Shown here: in pieces, positions 1 through 9,250 of the stretch
Numbering within the stretch: the stretch's first letter is position 1
Layout of the letters: the number at the start of each line of letters is the position of its first letter
Origin: Pseudomonas laurentiana
Lineage (GTDB): Bacteria; Pseudomonadota; Gammaproteobacteria; Pseudomonadales; Pseudomonadaceae
Length of the DNA stretch: 64,000 bases
Reading direction: 5' to 3'
NCBI RefSeq assembly: GCF_014648275.1
Contig: NZ_BMQU01000002.1
Span: forward strand, 186,001 to 250,000
Notes under the pieces: generated by a model
Seen by the model: only the letters and a program-made list of their open reading frames with translations
Told to the model about the DNA's origin: nothing
Databases searched by the model: none
Translations under genes and position numbers: made by a program

Positions 1-1
1 G

Positions 2-964
2 AATGTGCTGGTCAAACGCGAGGTGGTGGGCTTTCGCGCCAACATCGCCGAAGCCAAGGGCGAGTTTGAAGACGACGGCGAAAAGCGCTACCGCTACCGC
101 GTCGAACCCAACGAAATGCCCGAGGGGCTGCACCTGTTGCGGCCAGGCCACCCACTCAGCCGCAACCTGGACCACAACTGGCAACAGGCACTGCTCAAGA
201 CCTCTGCCGAGCGAAGGGTCGGCCTTGCCTGGCTCGCGCGCCTGCGCGAGGATCGCCTGGAGCTGACCGCCACCAGTGAAGAAGGTATCACTGCCAGCGT
301 CGCGCTGGACGGCCCATTCGGCCTGGCCAACAAGCCGGAACAGGCCCTGGAGCAATTGCACGACCTGCTTGGCCAGTTGGGTACCACCCAGTACCACGCC
401 ACGGCGATCAAGCTGGATGCACCCCAGGCGTATTTCATCCCCAACTCGCAGCTCAAGGCGTTACGCCGCGAAGTCATCGATGCGCTGACCGAGGCCCGTA
501 TCAACGCCCACCCACGTGGCGGCCGCAAAGCCGAGACCAACCCGCCACCGGTGTACCCGGAGGCGCACCTGTCGTTCCTGGCCAACGTCTACAACCAGAA
601 GGCTCGCGATTTCTATCACCGTCATGGCGTGAAGCTGATCGACGCAGCCTTTGAGGCCCACGAGGAAACCGGCGAGGTGCCGGTGATGATCACCAAGCAC
701 TGCCTGCGGTTCTCCTTCAACCTCTGCCCCAAGCAGGCCAAGGGCGTCACCGGTGTGCGCACCAAGGTCGCGCCAATGCAACTGGTGCACGGTGATGAGG
801 TGCTGACGCTGAAGTTCGACTGCAAGCCTTGCGAAATGCACGTCATCGGCAAGATCAAGGGCCACATTCTTGGCCTGCCGCAACCGGGCAGCGTGGTTGA
901 GCAGGTCGTAGGCCATATCAGCCCTGAAGACCTGCTGAAGACCATTCCTCGCGCGCCTCATTGA
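2..964 (+). CDS. rlhA: U32 peptidase-family protein, RlhA-like (C-terminal part)
   Basis: The gene is open at the left window edge; about 320 C-terminal residues are visible. The U32 family includes RlhA, which hydroxylates 23S rRNA C2501, and the visible part resembles the long C-terminal DUF3656-type and closing region of RlhA more than the shorter TrhP proteins. Cysteines lie in KHCLRFSFNLCPKQ and in FDCKPCEMHV near the end, as expected for the iron-sulfur or metal-binding Cys set of these proteins. The N-terminal catalytic barrel is outside the window. A strong hairpin follows the stop. The family call is solid; the exact paralogue is inferred. Confidence 0.75.
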   Translation, partial: NVLVKREVVGFRANIAEAKGEFEDDGEKRYRYRVEPNEMPEGLHLLRPGHPLSRNLDHNWQQALLKTSAERRVGLAWLARLREDRLELTATSEEGITASVALDGPFGLANKPEQALEQLHDLLGQLGTTQYHATAIKLDAPQAYFIPNSQLKALRREVIDALTEARINAHPRGGRKAETNPPPVYPEAHLSFLANVYNQKARDFYHRHGVKLIDAAFEAHEETGEVPVMITKHCLRFSFNLCPKQAKGVTGVRTKVAPMQLVHGDEVLTLKFDCKPCEMHVIGKIKGHILGLPQPGSVVEQVVGHISPEDLLKTIPRAPH

Positions 965-1024
965 GTCATGGCCGAGCGCTCTTCATACAGCGCTCAAGGC
1001 AAATCGCCAAACGCTTGCACCCCA

Positions 1025-1058
1025 CAACAGGGCCCTTGGTTTTCCAAGGGCCCTGTTG
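1025..1058 (+). terminator. Perfect 15-bp hairpin after rlhA
   Basis: Arms 1025-1039 and 1044-1058 are perfectly complementary around a TTTT loop. No T-run follows, so it is terminator-like rather than a textbook intrinsic terminator. Confidence 0.55.
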
Positions 1059-1119
1059 TCATTCATGGACCTTGCCGACGAGAACGCGTGTATCAGGAAA
1101 ATACACTTTGAATGTTAAC

Positions 1120-1138
1120 GATAATTACTATTATTATC
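1120..1138 (+). promoter_or_regulatory. Fur box upstream of the siderophore receptor
   Basis: GATAATTACTATTATTATC matches 15 of 19 positions of the Fur consensus GATAATGATAATCATTATC. It ends 45 bp before the chosen receptor start, where a Fur-repressed promoter would lie. Iron control is inferred from this match and from the nature of the gene. Confidence 0.85.
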
Positions 1139-1183
1139 GCGCCTTCAAATTGCTGCCACTCGCCTCCAAGGATCGCGCCTTCC

Positions 1184-3316
1184 ATGCGTCGCACGTTCGT
1201 TTCGCTATGCCTGCTCCATGCTGTCACCCCTACCGCCTGGGCTGATCCTGTCAATGAAACCGAGCCGCCGTTGGTCGAGCTGCAAGCCCTGAGTATCAAT
1301 GCCGACGCCACGGATACCGAACGCGCTGACGGCCCGGTGCAAGGCTATCGTGCAACCCGCTCGGCCAGTGCGACGCGCACCGATACGGCCCTGCATGAAA
1401 CCCCGCAATCCGTCAGCGTAGTGCCACGCGATGTGCTTGAAGACACCGGCTCGACCCGATTGCAGGATGCCCTGGACTACGCGGGCGGCGTTGGCCGAGC
1501 CAACAACTTCGGCGGCCAGGGCTTGACCACCTTTACTGTCCGGGGCTTTACCACCGGCGAGTTCTACCGCAACGGTTTTCCTATCAACCGCGGCTACCCG
1601 AACGCCCCCGATGCCAACACTGTCGAGCGGCTGGAGGTGTTACGCGGCCCGGCTACCAGCGTGTATGGTCGTGGCGATCCCGGCGGCACCTTCAACGTGG
1701 TCAGCAAACAGCCGCAGGCTGAGCAGAAGGTGACTGTCGGCAGCCAGATCGACGACCAAGGCATGCACCGCGCCACCCTCGATGCTACGGGTGCGCTCAA
1801 CCAGGAAGGCTCTCTGGCGTACCGTTTGAACGTGCTGGGCGAAGGTGGCGAAAGCTTCCGTGACGATGTCGAGAGTGAGCGTTACAACGTCGCCCCGGTG
1901 CTGAGCTGGCAGGTCAACGAGACCACACGGATCGTTTTCGAGGGTGACTTCATGCGCAACAACCATCCGCTCGACCGTGGCCTGACGCGCTACGCCACGC
2001 AAAAAGGCAGTGCCTCGCGCGATACCAACATCTGGGAAAAAGGCAGCGACAACCTGCTGCACAATGACAACAACATGGCCCAACTGCGTTTCGACCATGC
2101 ACTGAATGATGACTGGACTCTGGCCGGTGGCATACAGATGCTTGACGGCAGCCTCGAAGGCAACGCGGTGGAAGCCAACAGCCTGCAGGCGGACGGCCGT
2201 ACCCTGGGCCGTAACTTCAACTATCGCAAGCTGGAGTGGAGCGACCGGGACGTGCAACTGAACCTGACGGGGCACTTCGATACCGCCGGTTTCGCCCATA
2301 CCCTGCTGACCGGCGTCGAGTACGAGGATTACGACTACTCGTCGATCATCCGGCGCTCCAAGGGCGGCGAAGGGGACTACCCCATCGATATCTACAACCC
2401 CGTGCTCGGCCAACCCCGCCCTGCCCTGACCCGAACCACGACCCATGACAAGGAAAACCTGAAGACCTGGGCGTTCTTTGTCCAGGACCAGGTAGCCCTG
2501 ACCGAGCGCCTCAAGGCATTGGCCGGGGTGCGCGTCGAGCGTTTCGAGCACGACTACAACAATTACCTGCCCAACAGCAAAGGTTGGGAAGCGGCCGACA
2601 ACGCCGTCACCCCACGCGTTGGCCTGATGTATGACCTGACCGATACCCTCGCGGTGTATGCAAACACGGCGCGCTCGTTCAAACCCAACAGTGGTGCCAG
2701 CCGCCAGGGTGAGGGGTTTGATCCGGAAAAGGGCAAATCCGTCGAACTGGGCATGAAGTGGGAGGCACTTGAACGCCAGCTGAGCGTCGATGCCGCGGTG
2801 TATCAAATCGTCAAGGAAAACGTCCTGACCATCGACCCTGTCAATGATGCCTACAAGGTTGCAGCGGGTGAGGTGCGCAGCCGTGGTCTGGACCTCAACA
2901 TTGCAGGCAACCTCACGCCCGAGTGGCGGGTTATCGGGGGCTATGCCTACGTGGATGCCGAGGTGACCAAGGACAACTCACTGGAGCCTGGAACACGACT
3001 GGCCAACATTCCGCGCAACACCTTCAGCCTGCTCAACGTCTATGAATTCCAGGATGGCTTGGCCCAGGGGCTTGGGCTCGGCATGGGGGTCAAATACGTC
3101 GATGACCGGGCCGGCCAGACCAGCACACAGACCTACACCATGGACCGCTACAGTGTGGTCGACCTGTTGAGCTTCTACAGGCTCAACGAACATGTACGTC
3201 TGAACCTCGACGTGAAGAACGTATTCAATAAAGGCTATGACGAAGGCGCGTTCAACACCTACGTCTATCCCGGTGCGCCGCGCACGGTTCAGGCAGGCAT
3301 TGCCTACACCTTCTGA
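1184..3316 (+). CDS. TonB-dependent siderophore receptor
   Basis: Outer-membrane gated channel for a ferric siderophore, energised by TonB-ExbBD. The ATG at 1184 is chosen because an upstream in-frame ATG at 1112 would place the Fur box inside the gene. From 1184 the protein opens with a signal peptide (MRRTFVSLCLLHAVTPTAWA). No STN signalling domain is seen before the plug, which begins near ETPQSVSVVPRDVL. The plug shows TVRGFTTGEFYRNGFP and VLRGPATSVYGRGDPGG. A 22-strand type barrel follows and ends in the aromatic residue F. About 710 residues is normal. The lack of an STN domain argues against cell-surface signalling. The ligand cannot be told from sequence. Confidence 0.93.
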   Translation: MRRTFVSLCLLHAVTPTAWADPVNETEPPLVELQALSINADATDTERADGPVQGYRATRSASATRTDTALHETPQSVSVVPRDVLEDTGSTRLQDALDYAGGVGRANNFGGQGLTTFTVRGFTTGEFYRNGFPINRGYPNAPDANTVERLEVLRGPATSVYGRGDPGGTFNVVSKQPQAEQKVTVGSQIDDQGMHRATLDATGALNQEGSLAYRLNVLGEGGESFRDDVESERYNVAPVLSWQVNETTRIVFEGDFMRNNHPLDRGLTRYATQKGSASRDTNIWEKGSDNLLHNDNNMAQLRFDHALNDDWTLAGGIQMLDGSLEGNAVEANSLQADGRTLGRNFNYRKLEWSDRDVQLNLTGHFDTAGFAHTLLTGVEYEDYDYSSIIRRSKGGEGDYPIDIYNPVLGQPRPALTRTTTHDKENLKTWAFFVQDQVALTERLKALAGVRVERFEHDYNNYLPNSKGWEAADNAVTPRVGLMYDLTDTLAVYANTARSFKPNSGASRQGEGFDPEKGKSVELGMKWEALERQLSVDAAVYQIVKENVLTIDPVNDAYKVAAGEVRSRGLDLNIAGNLTPEWRVIGGYAYVDAEVTKDNSLEPGTRLANIPRNTFSLLNVYEFQDGLAQGLGLGMGVKYVDDRAGQTSTQTYTMDRYSVVDLLSFYRLNEHVRLNLDVKNVFNKGYDEGAFNTYVYPGAPRTVQAGIAYTF

Positions 3317-3456
3317 CGCGTCAACAGCGCACTATTGCCGTTTGCTCAATTGCCACACACTTCTATAGTGAGCTAATGGGTTTGCGGCACCGACCGCATG
3401 CTGCCAGGTGGCCGAGAGATCGGTACGTTCCGATCCCGCTCAGGAGGGACATGCGT

Positions 3457-4578
3457 ATGCCTGCAAATCGTTTACCTGGTATCAGCAGCGCTCGGGAATT
3501 GCTGGATGTCCTGATCCGTGCCGGGATGATCGTTGTACTGGTGATGTGGTGCTTTCAGATCTTCCAGCCGTTCTTGAACCTGGTGCTATGGGCGGTGATC
3601 CTGGCGATTACGCTCTATCCGCTGAATCAGAAACTCGCGGGTCTGTTCGGCAGTCGTCCTGGATGGGCGAGCGTATTGTTGGTGCTGCTGGGGCTCGCGT
3701 GCCTGATTGGCCCGCTGAGCCTGCTGGGGAGTTCAGTCGCCAACTCGGTACAAACCGGTATGCAGACGCTGCACAACCAGGCCATTGAAATTCCTCCACC
3801 GCCAGAAACGGTGCGCGACTGGCCGCTGATCGGCCAGACGCTGTTTGATGTCTGGAGTCGCGCGTCCAATGACCTGGCCTGGGCCTACTCGCAGCTTGCC
3901 CCGCACATCAAGGGCGTCAGCAAAACCCTGCTCGTGCAACTGGCCGGCATTGGCACGGGTGTCCTGGTGTTTGTCGCAGCCCTGATCATCGCCGGCCTGA
4001 TGATGGCAAAAGGTGAGAGTTTGAAACACAGTGCGATCGCCATCGCCTCGCGTATCTCAGGCCCCGAACGTGGCGCAGAATTGGCAGCACTGTGCACGTC
4101 CACCATTCGTGCAGTGGCCCAAGGCGTAGTGGGTATCGCGTTTATCCAGATGCTGCTGGTTGGCATCGGGCTGGTCGCCATGGGAGTACCCGCTGCCGGG
4201 TTGCTGTCTCTGGTGGTACTGCTGTTGGGTATTACCCAATTGCCTACGGTGTTGATCCTCCTGCCAATTGTGATCTATGTGTTCGCCCATGATGGCGTGA
4301 GCGTCGCAACCATCGTCTTCACCGCCTGGACACTGTTTGCCGGGCTTTCGGACAACATACTCAAGCCCCTGCTGTTGGGGCGTGGCGTGGCCGTGCCAAT
4401 GCCGGTCGTACTGATCGGGGCCTTGGGTGGCATGTTGAGCAACGGCATCATCGGGCTGTTTATCGGGCCGGTGATTCTGGCTGTGGGGTATCAGCTGTTC
4501 ATGAACTGGGTGTATCAGACACTACCCGAAGACGGCCTCGCAGCAAGCGACGCGCAGAAAAAGCCACCGGCCGACTGA
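3457..4578 (+). CDS. AI-2E family (PerM/TqsA-like) membrane permease
   Basis: Polytopic inner-membrane protein of the AI-2E exporter superfamily. It shows paired N-terminal hydrophobic helices, a soluble middle region, and the C-terminal segment GLSDNILKPLLLGRGVAVPMPVVLIGALGG followed by GLFIGPVILAVGY, which is characteristic of the family (described here as separate pieces). The start at 3457 lies 9 bp after AGGAGG (3442-3447); an ATG at 3451 is only 3 bp away. About 373 residues is typical. Family members export varied small molecules; the substrate here is unknown. It is separated from the receptor by about 140 bp. Confidence 0.85.
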   Translation: MPANRLPGISSARELLDVLIRAGMIVVLVMWCFQIFQPFLNLVLWAVILAITLYPLNQKLAGLFGSRPGWASVLLVLLGLACLIGPLSLLGSSVANSVQTGMQTLHNQAIEIPPPPETVRDWPLIGQTLFDVWSRASNDLAWAYSQLAPHIKGVSKTLLVQLAGIGTGVLVFVAALIIAGLMMAKGESLKHSAIAIASRISGPERGAELAALCTSTIRAVAQGVVGIAFIQMLLVGIGLVAMGVPAAGLLSLVVLLLGITQLPTVLILLPIVIYVFAHDGVSVATIVFTAWTLFAGLSDNILKPLLLGRGVAVPMPVVLIGALGGMLSNGIIGLFIGPVILAVGYQLFMNWVYQTLPEDGLAASDAQKKPPAD

Positions 4579-4586
4579 GCCCAGGA

Positions 4587-5483
4587 CTACCCGGGCATCA
4601 GTGCATCGGACTGCTCACTCAGCAGAATATCGAACAGCGCCTGCGCTGCGGCCGAAAGCTCATGGCCAGGCTTGGTCAACACGCCAATAGCCCGCTCCAC
4701 CGGATCGCGCAAGGTGATGCACCGCGCACCCAACTCCTGCATTTGCCTGGCGCACAATGCGGGCACTGTACTGACACCAAGCCCGCTGGCAACCATCCGG
4801 CCAACGGTTGCGAGCTGATGGCTTTCAAACTCCACCGCCAACTTCAACTGCCGCGCTTGAAGGTGATCTTCAAGCATGACCCGCACACTCGAGGGGCGCT
4901 GCAAGGTGATAAAGGGCTGCTCAAGCAAGGTTTGCCAGTCGACCTCCTGAAGGTCAGCGAGCGGAGACTCAAGCGGTACCACGGCAACGAATCGATCACG
5001 GTAGAGCGTTGTAAACGCCAGTGACGAACTCTGCAGCGGCTCAAAAGCCACGCCCAGTTCCACCTGGCGATCACGCACCATTTCCACAACCTGCTCGTTG
5101 ATCACATCGTTTACCGTGACACCCACCTTTGGGTAGCGGGTGCGGAAGGTTTTCAGTATCGGCGGCAGCAGGTTGCAGGCAAACGATGGCATCGCCGCCA
5201 GGGTGACGCGGCCACGCTGGAGGGTAAACCGCTGCCGGATTTCATCCTCTGCGTTGTCCCAGTCCGCGATCAGGCGACGGGCCAAGGGCAACAAGGACTC
5301 GCCTTCCGGGGTTAGGGTGACCGTGCGCGTGGTACGGCTGAACAACCGCCCGCCCAGCCCCTCCTCCAACGACTTGATGGTCAGGCTCAACGCGGATTGC
5401 GAGAGGTGTAGCCGCTCGCAGGCCACCGCAAAACTCAGGCTCTGCGCCACCGCCCAAAAGGCCCGTATCTGCTTGACCGTCAT
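4587..5483 (-). CDS. LysR-family transcriptional regulator
   Basis: LysR-type regulator of about 298 residues with an N-terminal winged HTH (MTVKQIRAFWAVAQSLSF, then HLSQSALSLTIKSLEE) and a periplasmic-binding-like effector domain. The ATG at 5483 sits about 5 bp after AGGGG; a GTG two codons upstream is also possible. It is divergent from the thiolase at 5609, so the usual expectation is that it controls that gene and itself from the shared 125-bp region. The coinducer is unknown. It lies 8 bp from the convergent AI-2E permease stop. Confidence 0.88.
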   Translation of the reverse strand: MTVKQIRAFWAVAQSLSFAVACERLHLSQSALSLTIKSLEEGLGGRLFSRTTRTVTLTPEGESLLPLARRLIADWDNAEDEIRQRFTLQRGRVTLAAMPSFACNLLPPILKTFRTRYPKVGVTVNDVINEQVVEMVRDRQVELGVAFEPLQSSSLAFTTLYRDRFVAVVPLESPLADLQEVDWQTLLEQPFITLQRPSSVRVMLEDHLQARQLKLAVEFESHQLATVGRMVASGLGVSTVPALCARQMQELGARCITLRDPVERAIGVLTKPGHELSAAAQALFDILLSEQSDALMPG

Positions 5484-5508
5484 GACCACCCCTGCTTCGC
5501 CGTTCTTT

Positions 5509-5528
5509 ATTGAGATTTATCGATCAAT
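5509..5528. promoter_or_regulatory. Candidate LysR operator in divergent promoter
   Basis: ATTGA (5509-5513) and TCAAT (5524-5528) form an interrupted inverted repeat of the T-N11-A type bound by LysR proteins, between the LysR gene and the thiolase. The match is short and the region is AT-rich, so this is a modest prediction. Confidence 0.35.
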
Positions 5529-5608
5529 TCATCTTAAAAATCAATTTAACAAATATATGTATTGGCGCAACACTTCAGCGTAAATGGCCCCGTACACGGA
5601 GATAGTCA

Positions 5609-6790
5609 ATGCAAGAAGTCGTCATTGTCGCCGCTACCCGCACCGCGATCGGCAGTTTTCAAGGCTCACTGGCCGCGATCCCTGCGACCGAACTGGGTGC
5701 TTCGGTGATACGCAACCTGCTGCAACAGACCGGTCTTGCTGGCAGTGAAGTGGACGAAGTCATCCTCGGCCAGGTACTCACCGCTGGCAGTGGCCAGAAC
5801 CCGGCACGTCAAGCGGCGATCCTCGCCGGACTGCCCCATGCGGTGCCAGCACTGACCCTGAACAAAGTCTGCGGCTCAGGCCTCAAGGCGCTGCACCTGG
5901 GCGCCCAGGCCATTCGTTGTGGCGACGCCGAGGTGATCATCGCTGGCGGCATGGAAAACATGAGCCTGGCACCTTATGTGCTGCCAGCCGCACGCACGGG
6001 GTTGCGCATGGGCCATGCCAGCATGATCGACAGTATGATCAGTGACGGCCTGTGGGATGCCTTTAACAACTATCACATGGGCATTACTGCCGAGAACCTC
6101 GTAGAGCAGTACGCGATCAGCCGTGAAGCGCAGGATGCATTTGCCGCTGCCTCCCAGCAGAAAGCCTGTGCCGCCATCGAAGCCGGCCGCTTCATTGATG
6201 AAATCACCCCGATCCTGATCCCGCAGCGCAAGGGCGAGCCCATTGCCTTCGCCACTGACGAACAGCCACGCGGTGCTACCACCGTCGAATCCCTGGGCAA
6301 GCTCAAGCCTGCGTTCAAGAAAGATGGCAGTGTCACCGCTGGCAACGCGTCCAGCCTCAACGATGGTGCGGCAGCCGTCCTGTTGATGAGTGCCGAAAAA
6401 GCCAAGGCACTGGGCTTGCCCGTATTGGCACGTATTGCGGCCTACGCCAATGCCGGGGTTGACCCAGCAATCATGGGGATTGGCCCGGTCGACGCAACCC
6501 GTCGCTGCCTGGATAAAGCCGGCTGGACCTTGGATCAGCTGGATTTGATCGAAGCCAATGAGGCCTTTGCCGCGCAGGCCCTTTCAGTAGGGAAAGCGCT
6601 GGGTTGGGATGCAGACAAGGTCAACGTCAATGGCGGAGCCATCGCGCTGGGACACCCTATCGGTGCATCCGGTTGCCGAGTGCTGGTGACCCTGCTGCAT
6701 GAAATGATCAAACGGGATGCCCGCAAAGGTTTGGCCACGCTGTGCATTGGTGGCGGTCAGGGTGTGGCCCTGGCACTTGAGCGAGACTGA
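5609..6790 (+). CDS. atoB: Acetyl-CoA C-acetyltransferase (thiolase II)
   Basis: Condenses two acetyl-CoA or cleaves acetoacetyl-CoA in the cytoplasm. The 393-residue length is exactly normal. The acylated cysteine is in [11 protein letters not shown] (about residue 89). The C-terminal active-site blocks are [21 protein letters not shown] and CIGGGQG. GGAG lies upstream of the ATG with good spacing. It is divergent from a LysR gene. The 3-hydroxybutyrate genes at 34.8-40.7 kb produce acetoacetyl-CoA but lack a thiolase, so this enzyme could complete that route; that link is inference. Confidence 0.92.
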   Translation: MQEVVIVAATRTAIGSFQGSLAAIPATELGASVIRNLLQQTGLAGSEVDEVILGQVLTAGSGQNPARQAAILAGLPHAVPALTLNKVCGSGLKALHLGAQAIRCGDAEVIIAGGMENMSLAPYVLPAARTGLRMGHASMIDSMISDGLWDAFNNYHMGITAENLVEQYAISREAQDAFAAASQQKACAAIEAGRFIDEITPILIPQRKGEPIAFATDEQPRGATTVESLGKLKPAFKKDGSVTAGNASSLNDGAAAVLLMSAEKAKALGLPVLARIAAYANAGVDPAIMGIGPVDATRRCLDKAGWTLDQLDLIEANEAFAAQALSVGKALGWDADKVNVNGGAIALGHPIGASGCRVLVTLLHEMIKRDARKGLATLCIGGGQGVALALERD

Positions 6791-6811
6791 CGCACCAAGG
6801 TGCATTCAAGC

Positions 6812-6847
6812 AACGCCGATCAGCACGACGCGGTGCTGAGCGGCGTT
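6812..6847. terminator. Hairpin between convergent thiolase and carbonic anhydrase genes
   Basis: 15-bp arms 6812-6826 and 6833-6847 with one mismatch and a 6-nt loop, in the gap between two converging genes. There is no clear T-run. Confidence 0.55.
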
Positions 6848-6859
6848 ACCCCTGGACCA

Positions 6860-7612
6860 TCAGCCCAGCAACTGAACCTTGCCGCTGGCGAGTTCATACA
6901 CCCCGCCAACGATTTTCAGGCGTTTGGCTGCCAGCGCCTCCGTCAGAACCGCGGAGGCGCCCTTCAGGCGCTCGACGTTGTCCAGCACGTTCTGGCGAAT
7001 TGCGTTGTCGAGCACATTGCCCGATTTGCCCATTACGCTCTTGACCGAAGGCTCCACGGCCTTGGCCAGCGCGTCGATATGCCCAGGGAAAGTGGTGCCA
7101 TCCGTTGCCCGCTGTACCCCTGCCTTCACCGCGCCACAGGCTTCGTGGCCCAACACCATGATCACCGGAGTACCTAGCACCGCTACGGCGTACTCAAGGC
7201 TGGCCAGACCATCGGTGGTGACGAAATTACCGGCTACGCGCACGGCAAAGATGTCGCCGCGAGCACTGTCAAAGGCGTACTCCGGGGCAATACGTGAATC
7301 CGCGCAACTGAGGATGGCCGCAAAAGGGTTTTGCCCGGACGCCAAGGCTTCACGCTCGGAGAGAAAGTCATGCCGCCGGGTGACACCCTCGACATACCGC
7401 TGATTGCCGGCCATCAACCGGGACAGCGCCAGGTCGGGCGTCAGGTCATTCTGCGGTTTAGGTAACGGGCCGCCCTTGGGCGCGGCTGTCGCCGACATGG
7501 CCGGTAGCATCATCGCCCCGGCAGTCAACAAGGCGGCACCGCCACCCAAGCGTAGAAACTGTCGGCGGCTGGCTTGGCTGGCGGAATTGCGTTGCTCGTT
7601 ACATTCACACAT
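6860..7612 (-). CDS. Tat-exported beta-class carbonic anhydrase
   Basis: Zinc enzyme interconverting CO2 and bicarbonate, probably periplasmic. The N-terminus carries a twin-arginine signal, ASRRQFLRLGGGAALL, followed by a hydrophobic stretch and AMSATAA. The beta-class zinc ligands and catalytic pair appear in LSCADSRIAPE and GHEACGAV. The start at 7612 is preferred over one seven codons upstream because AAAGG lies 8 bp before it. The mature enzyme is about 215 residues, usual for the class. A Tat signal sets it apart from the cytoplasmic housekeeping enzymes. Confidence 0.9.
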   Translation of the reverse strand: MCECNEQRNSASQASRRQFLRLGGGAALLTAGAMMLPAMSATAAPKGGPLPKPQNDLTPDLALSRLMAGNQRYVEGVTRRHDFLSEREALASGQNPFAAILSCADSRIAPEYAFDSARGDIFAVRVAGNFVTTDGLASLEYAVAVLGTPVIMVLGHEACGAVKAGVQRATDGTTFPGHIDALAKAVEPSVKSVMGKSGNVLDNAIRQNVLDNVERLKGASAVLTEALAAKRLKIVGGVYELASGKVQLLG

Positions 7613-7925
7613 GAACACACCTTTCGGAAGCACGTAAAAGAGGCATTTTCCGGCTATCCGCCTCCCGTGAACGCCGGATGCGTCTGGTGGTGATGTAGGC
7701 GAAATCCTGAAATGGCACGTAAAGCGCGAACCCAGCTGGCACCAGAACCTCCAGAGCCTCCCCCGATATGACTGCTTATCGTAAAGCAGCCATTATTCTG
7801 CGTACGCGCTGAATGTCGGCCTATATTGAAGGTGTCGATGCCGGTGGAGTCTGCGTGCCTGACACCCTCATTGACCCACATTTTTTGGGGAGCCAACGGA
7901 CAATCCAAAGTATTGGAGGTGTCAC

Positions 7926-8828
7926 ATGAGCCAGTATCAGCGCATTTTTCTCATCGCCAGCCCGAGCATGCGCCATTCACCTGCAATGCAGCGTGCACTG
8001 GCCATTGCCGAGGCTACCGGTGCAGCGCTGCATATCACGTTGTTTATCGAGGATGTCGATGTCCTGGGCCTGATGAGTGGCGGAGAAGCCGCCCGCAGAC
8101 AACTCCAGGACGAACACCGCAAGTGGCTGGCCGATGAAGCCGACGTGATGCGGCGCAATGGCACTGACGTGACCAGCGAAGTCGTACTCACCCGTACTGT
8201 GTTCGAGGACATCCTTGAGCATGTGAAGCAACTGAAACCGGACTTGGTGATCAAGGACGTTCACCACGAATCACTGCTCAAACGTGTGTTCATCACGCCA
8301 CTGGACTGGCACCTGCTCAGAGAGTGTCCGGCCGCCGTACATTTCGTCAGCCAGCTTCAGTGTCCATTGCCACGTGTCGTCGTGGCGGCCGTGGACCTCA
8401 CCCCTCAACACCCTCAGGCCTCGAATGCCAACGACTGCATCATGGCGACAGCCACCAGGCTCGCAGAACAGTGCGATGCAGAGCTTCACGTGCTGCACGC
8501 CTACGATACGGCACATACCCATATCACCGATGCAGGCGCTGGTACGGTAACGATGCCGGGCTTCAACCGCGAGGTACGCAAATCCATTGAGCATGCCTTC
8601 GCCCAGCTTGCCGAACGCTTTGAAATACCCCCCGAACGGCAACACCTGCTTGCCGGTTTCCCCATCAAGGCGATTGCCGAGTTTGCCGAGCAGCACCGCG
8701 CAGACGTGATCGTCATGGGCAACACGCACCATACTGGGCTGGATAAACGCGTGGGCAGTACTACCGAGCATGTGCTCTATCAAGTGCCGTGCAACGTGCT
8801 GGCCACCCAAGAAAAACTTGAACCCTGA
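7926..8828 (+). CDS. Tandem universal stress protein (UspE-like)
   Basis: Cytoplasmic stress protein of 300 residues made of two Usp domains, as in UspE. The first half starts QRIFLIASPSMRHSP. The second half carries the nucleotide-binding type loop VIVMGNTHHTGLDKRVGSTTEHVL (seen in two parts, with G-2x-G-9x-G(S/T) spacing), ending VPCNVLAT. GGAGG lies just before the ATG. It is followed after 10 bp by the DUF5064 gene, probably in one transcript. Such proteins usually respond to oxygen limitation or starvation; no Anr box was recognised upstream. Confidence 0.88.
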   Translation: MSQYQRIFLIASPSMRHSPAMQRALAIAEATGAALHITLFIEDVDVLGLMSGGEAARRQLQDEHRKWLADEADVMRRNGTDVTSEVVLTRTVFEDILEHVKQLKPDLVIKDVHHESLLKRVFITPLDWHLLRECPAAVHFVSQLQCPLPRVVVAAVDLTPQHPQASNANDCIMATATRLAEQCDAELHVLHAYDTAHTHITDAGAGTVTMPGFNREVRKSIEHAFAQLAERFEIPPERQHLLAGFPIKAIAEFAEQHRADVIVMGNTHHTGLDKRVGSTTEHVLYQVPCNVLATQEKLEP

Positions 8829-8838
8829 GGAGCCGTCC

Positions 8839-9207
8839 ATGTTTACACCTGGCCATTTGCGTCGCAGCAACAACCCGAACATGCCGAACGTTCCACCGTT
8901 CGACATTGATGTGTTCTATGAGGTCCGTCAGGTTCCCCAAGAGGGCCTGCTGATGCACTTCAAGATGAGCGGAGCGGTAAACGGCCGGGCATTTACTGAA
9001 GAGTTCGACATGCACCGTGATACCGCCCACAACTTTGCCAGCCTGATTGCCAAGCATGCGGTCAAGAATGGCGTACCGCCCAATGCCAGCCCGATCATGC
9101 GCAATCACAGCGAATACGACGCGATGTTCAAGGATATTCGCGACAAACTGGGTATCAAACCGGGGGATCCGATCAACCTCGACAACCTGGATAAAGACGG
9201 CCTCTGA
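8839..9207 (+). CDS. DUF5064 family protein
   Basis: A 122-residue soluble protein without signal peptide or membrane segment. The opening MFTPGHLRR followed by PFDIDVFYEVRQ is what I recognise as the DUF5064 family of Pseudomonas. The function is unknown. The start at 8839 follows GAGGAG, and the gene lies 10 bp after the universal stress protein stop, suggesting co-expression under stress. The middle of the protein alternates charged and hydrophobic residues as in a small alpha/beta domain. Confidence 0.75.
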   Translation: MFTPGHLRRSNNPNMPNVPPFDIDVFYEVRQVPQEGLLMHFKMSGAVNGRAFTEEFDMHRDTAHNFASLIAKHAVKNGVPPNASPIMRNHSEYDAMFKDIRDKLGIKPGDPINLDNLDKDGL

Positions 9208-9250
9208 GCAGCACAAAGGCCAGCGTACAGCATGCGGCGGTTCATCGCGG

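Noticed and set aside
1640-2806. 388-codon minus-strand ORF inside the siderophore receptor gene
   Set aside because: It is a shadow of a GC-rich gene: composition rich in His, Gln, Val and Arg without domain signatures, and it lies wholly within a well-supported receptor.
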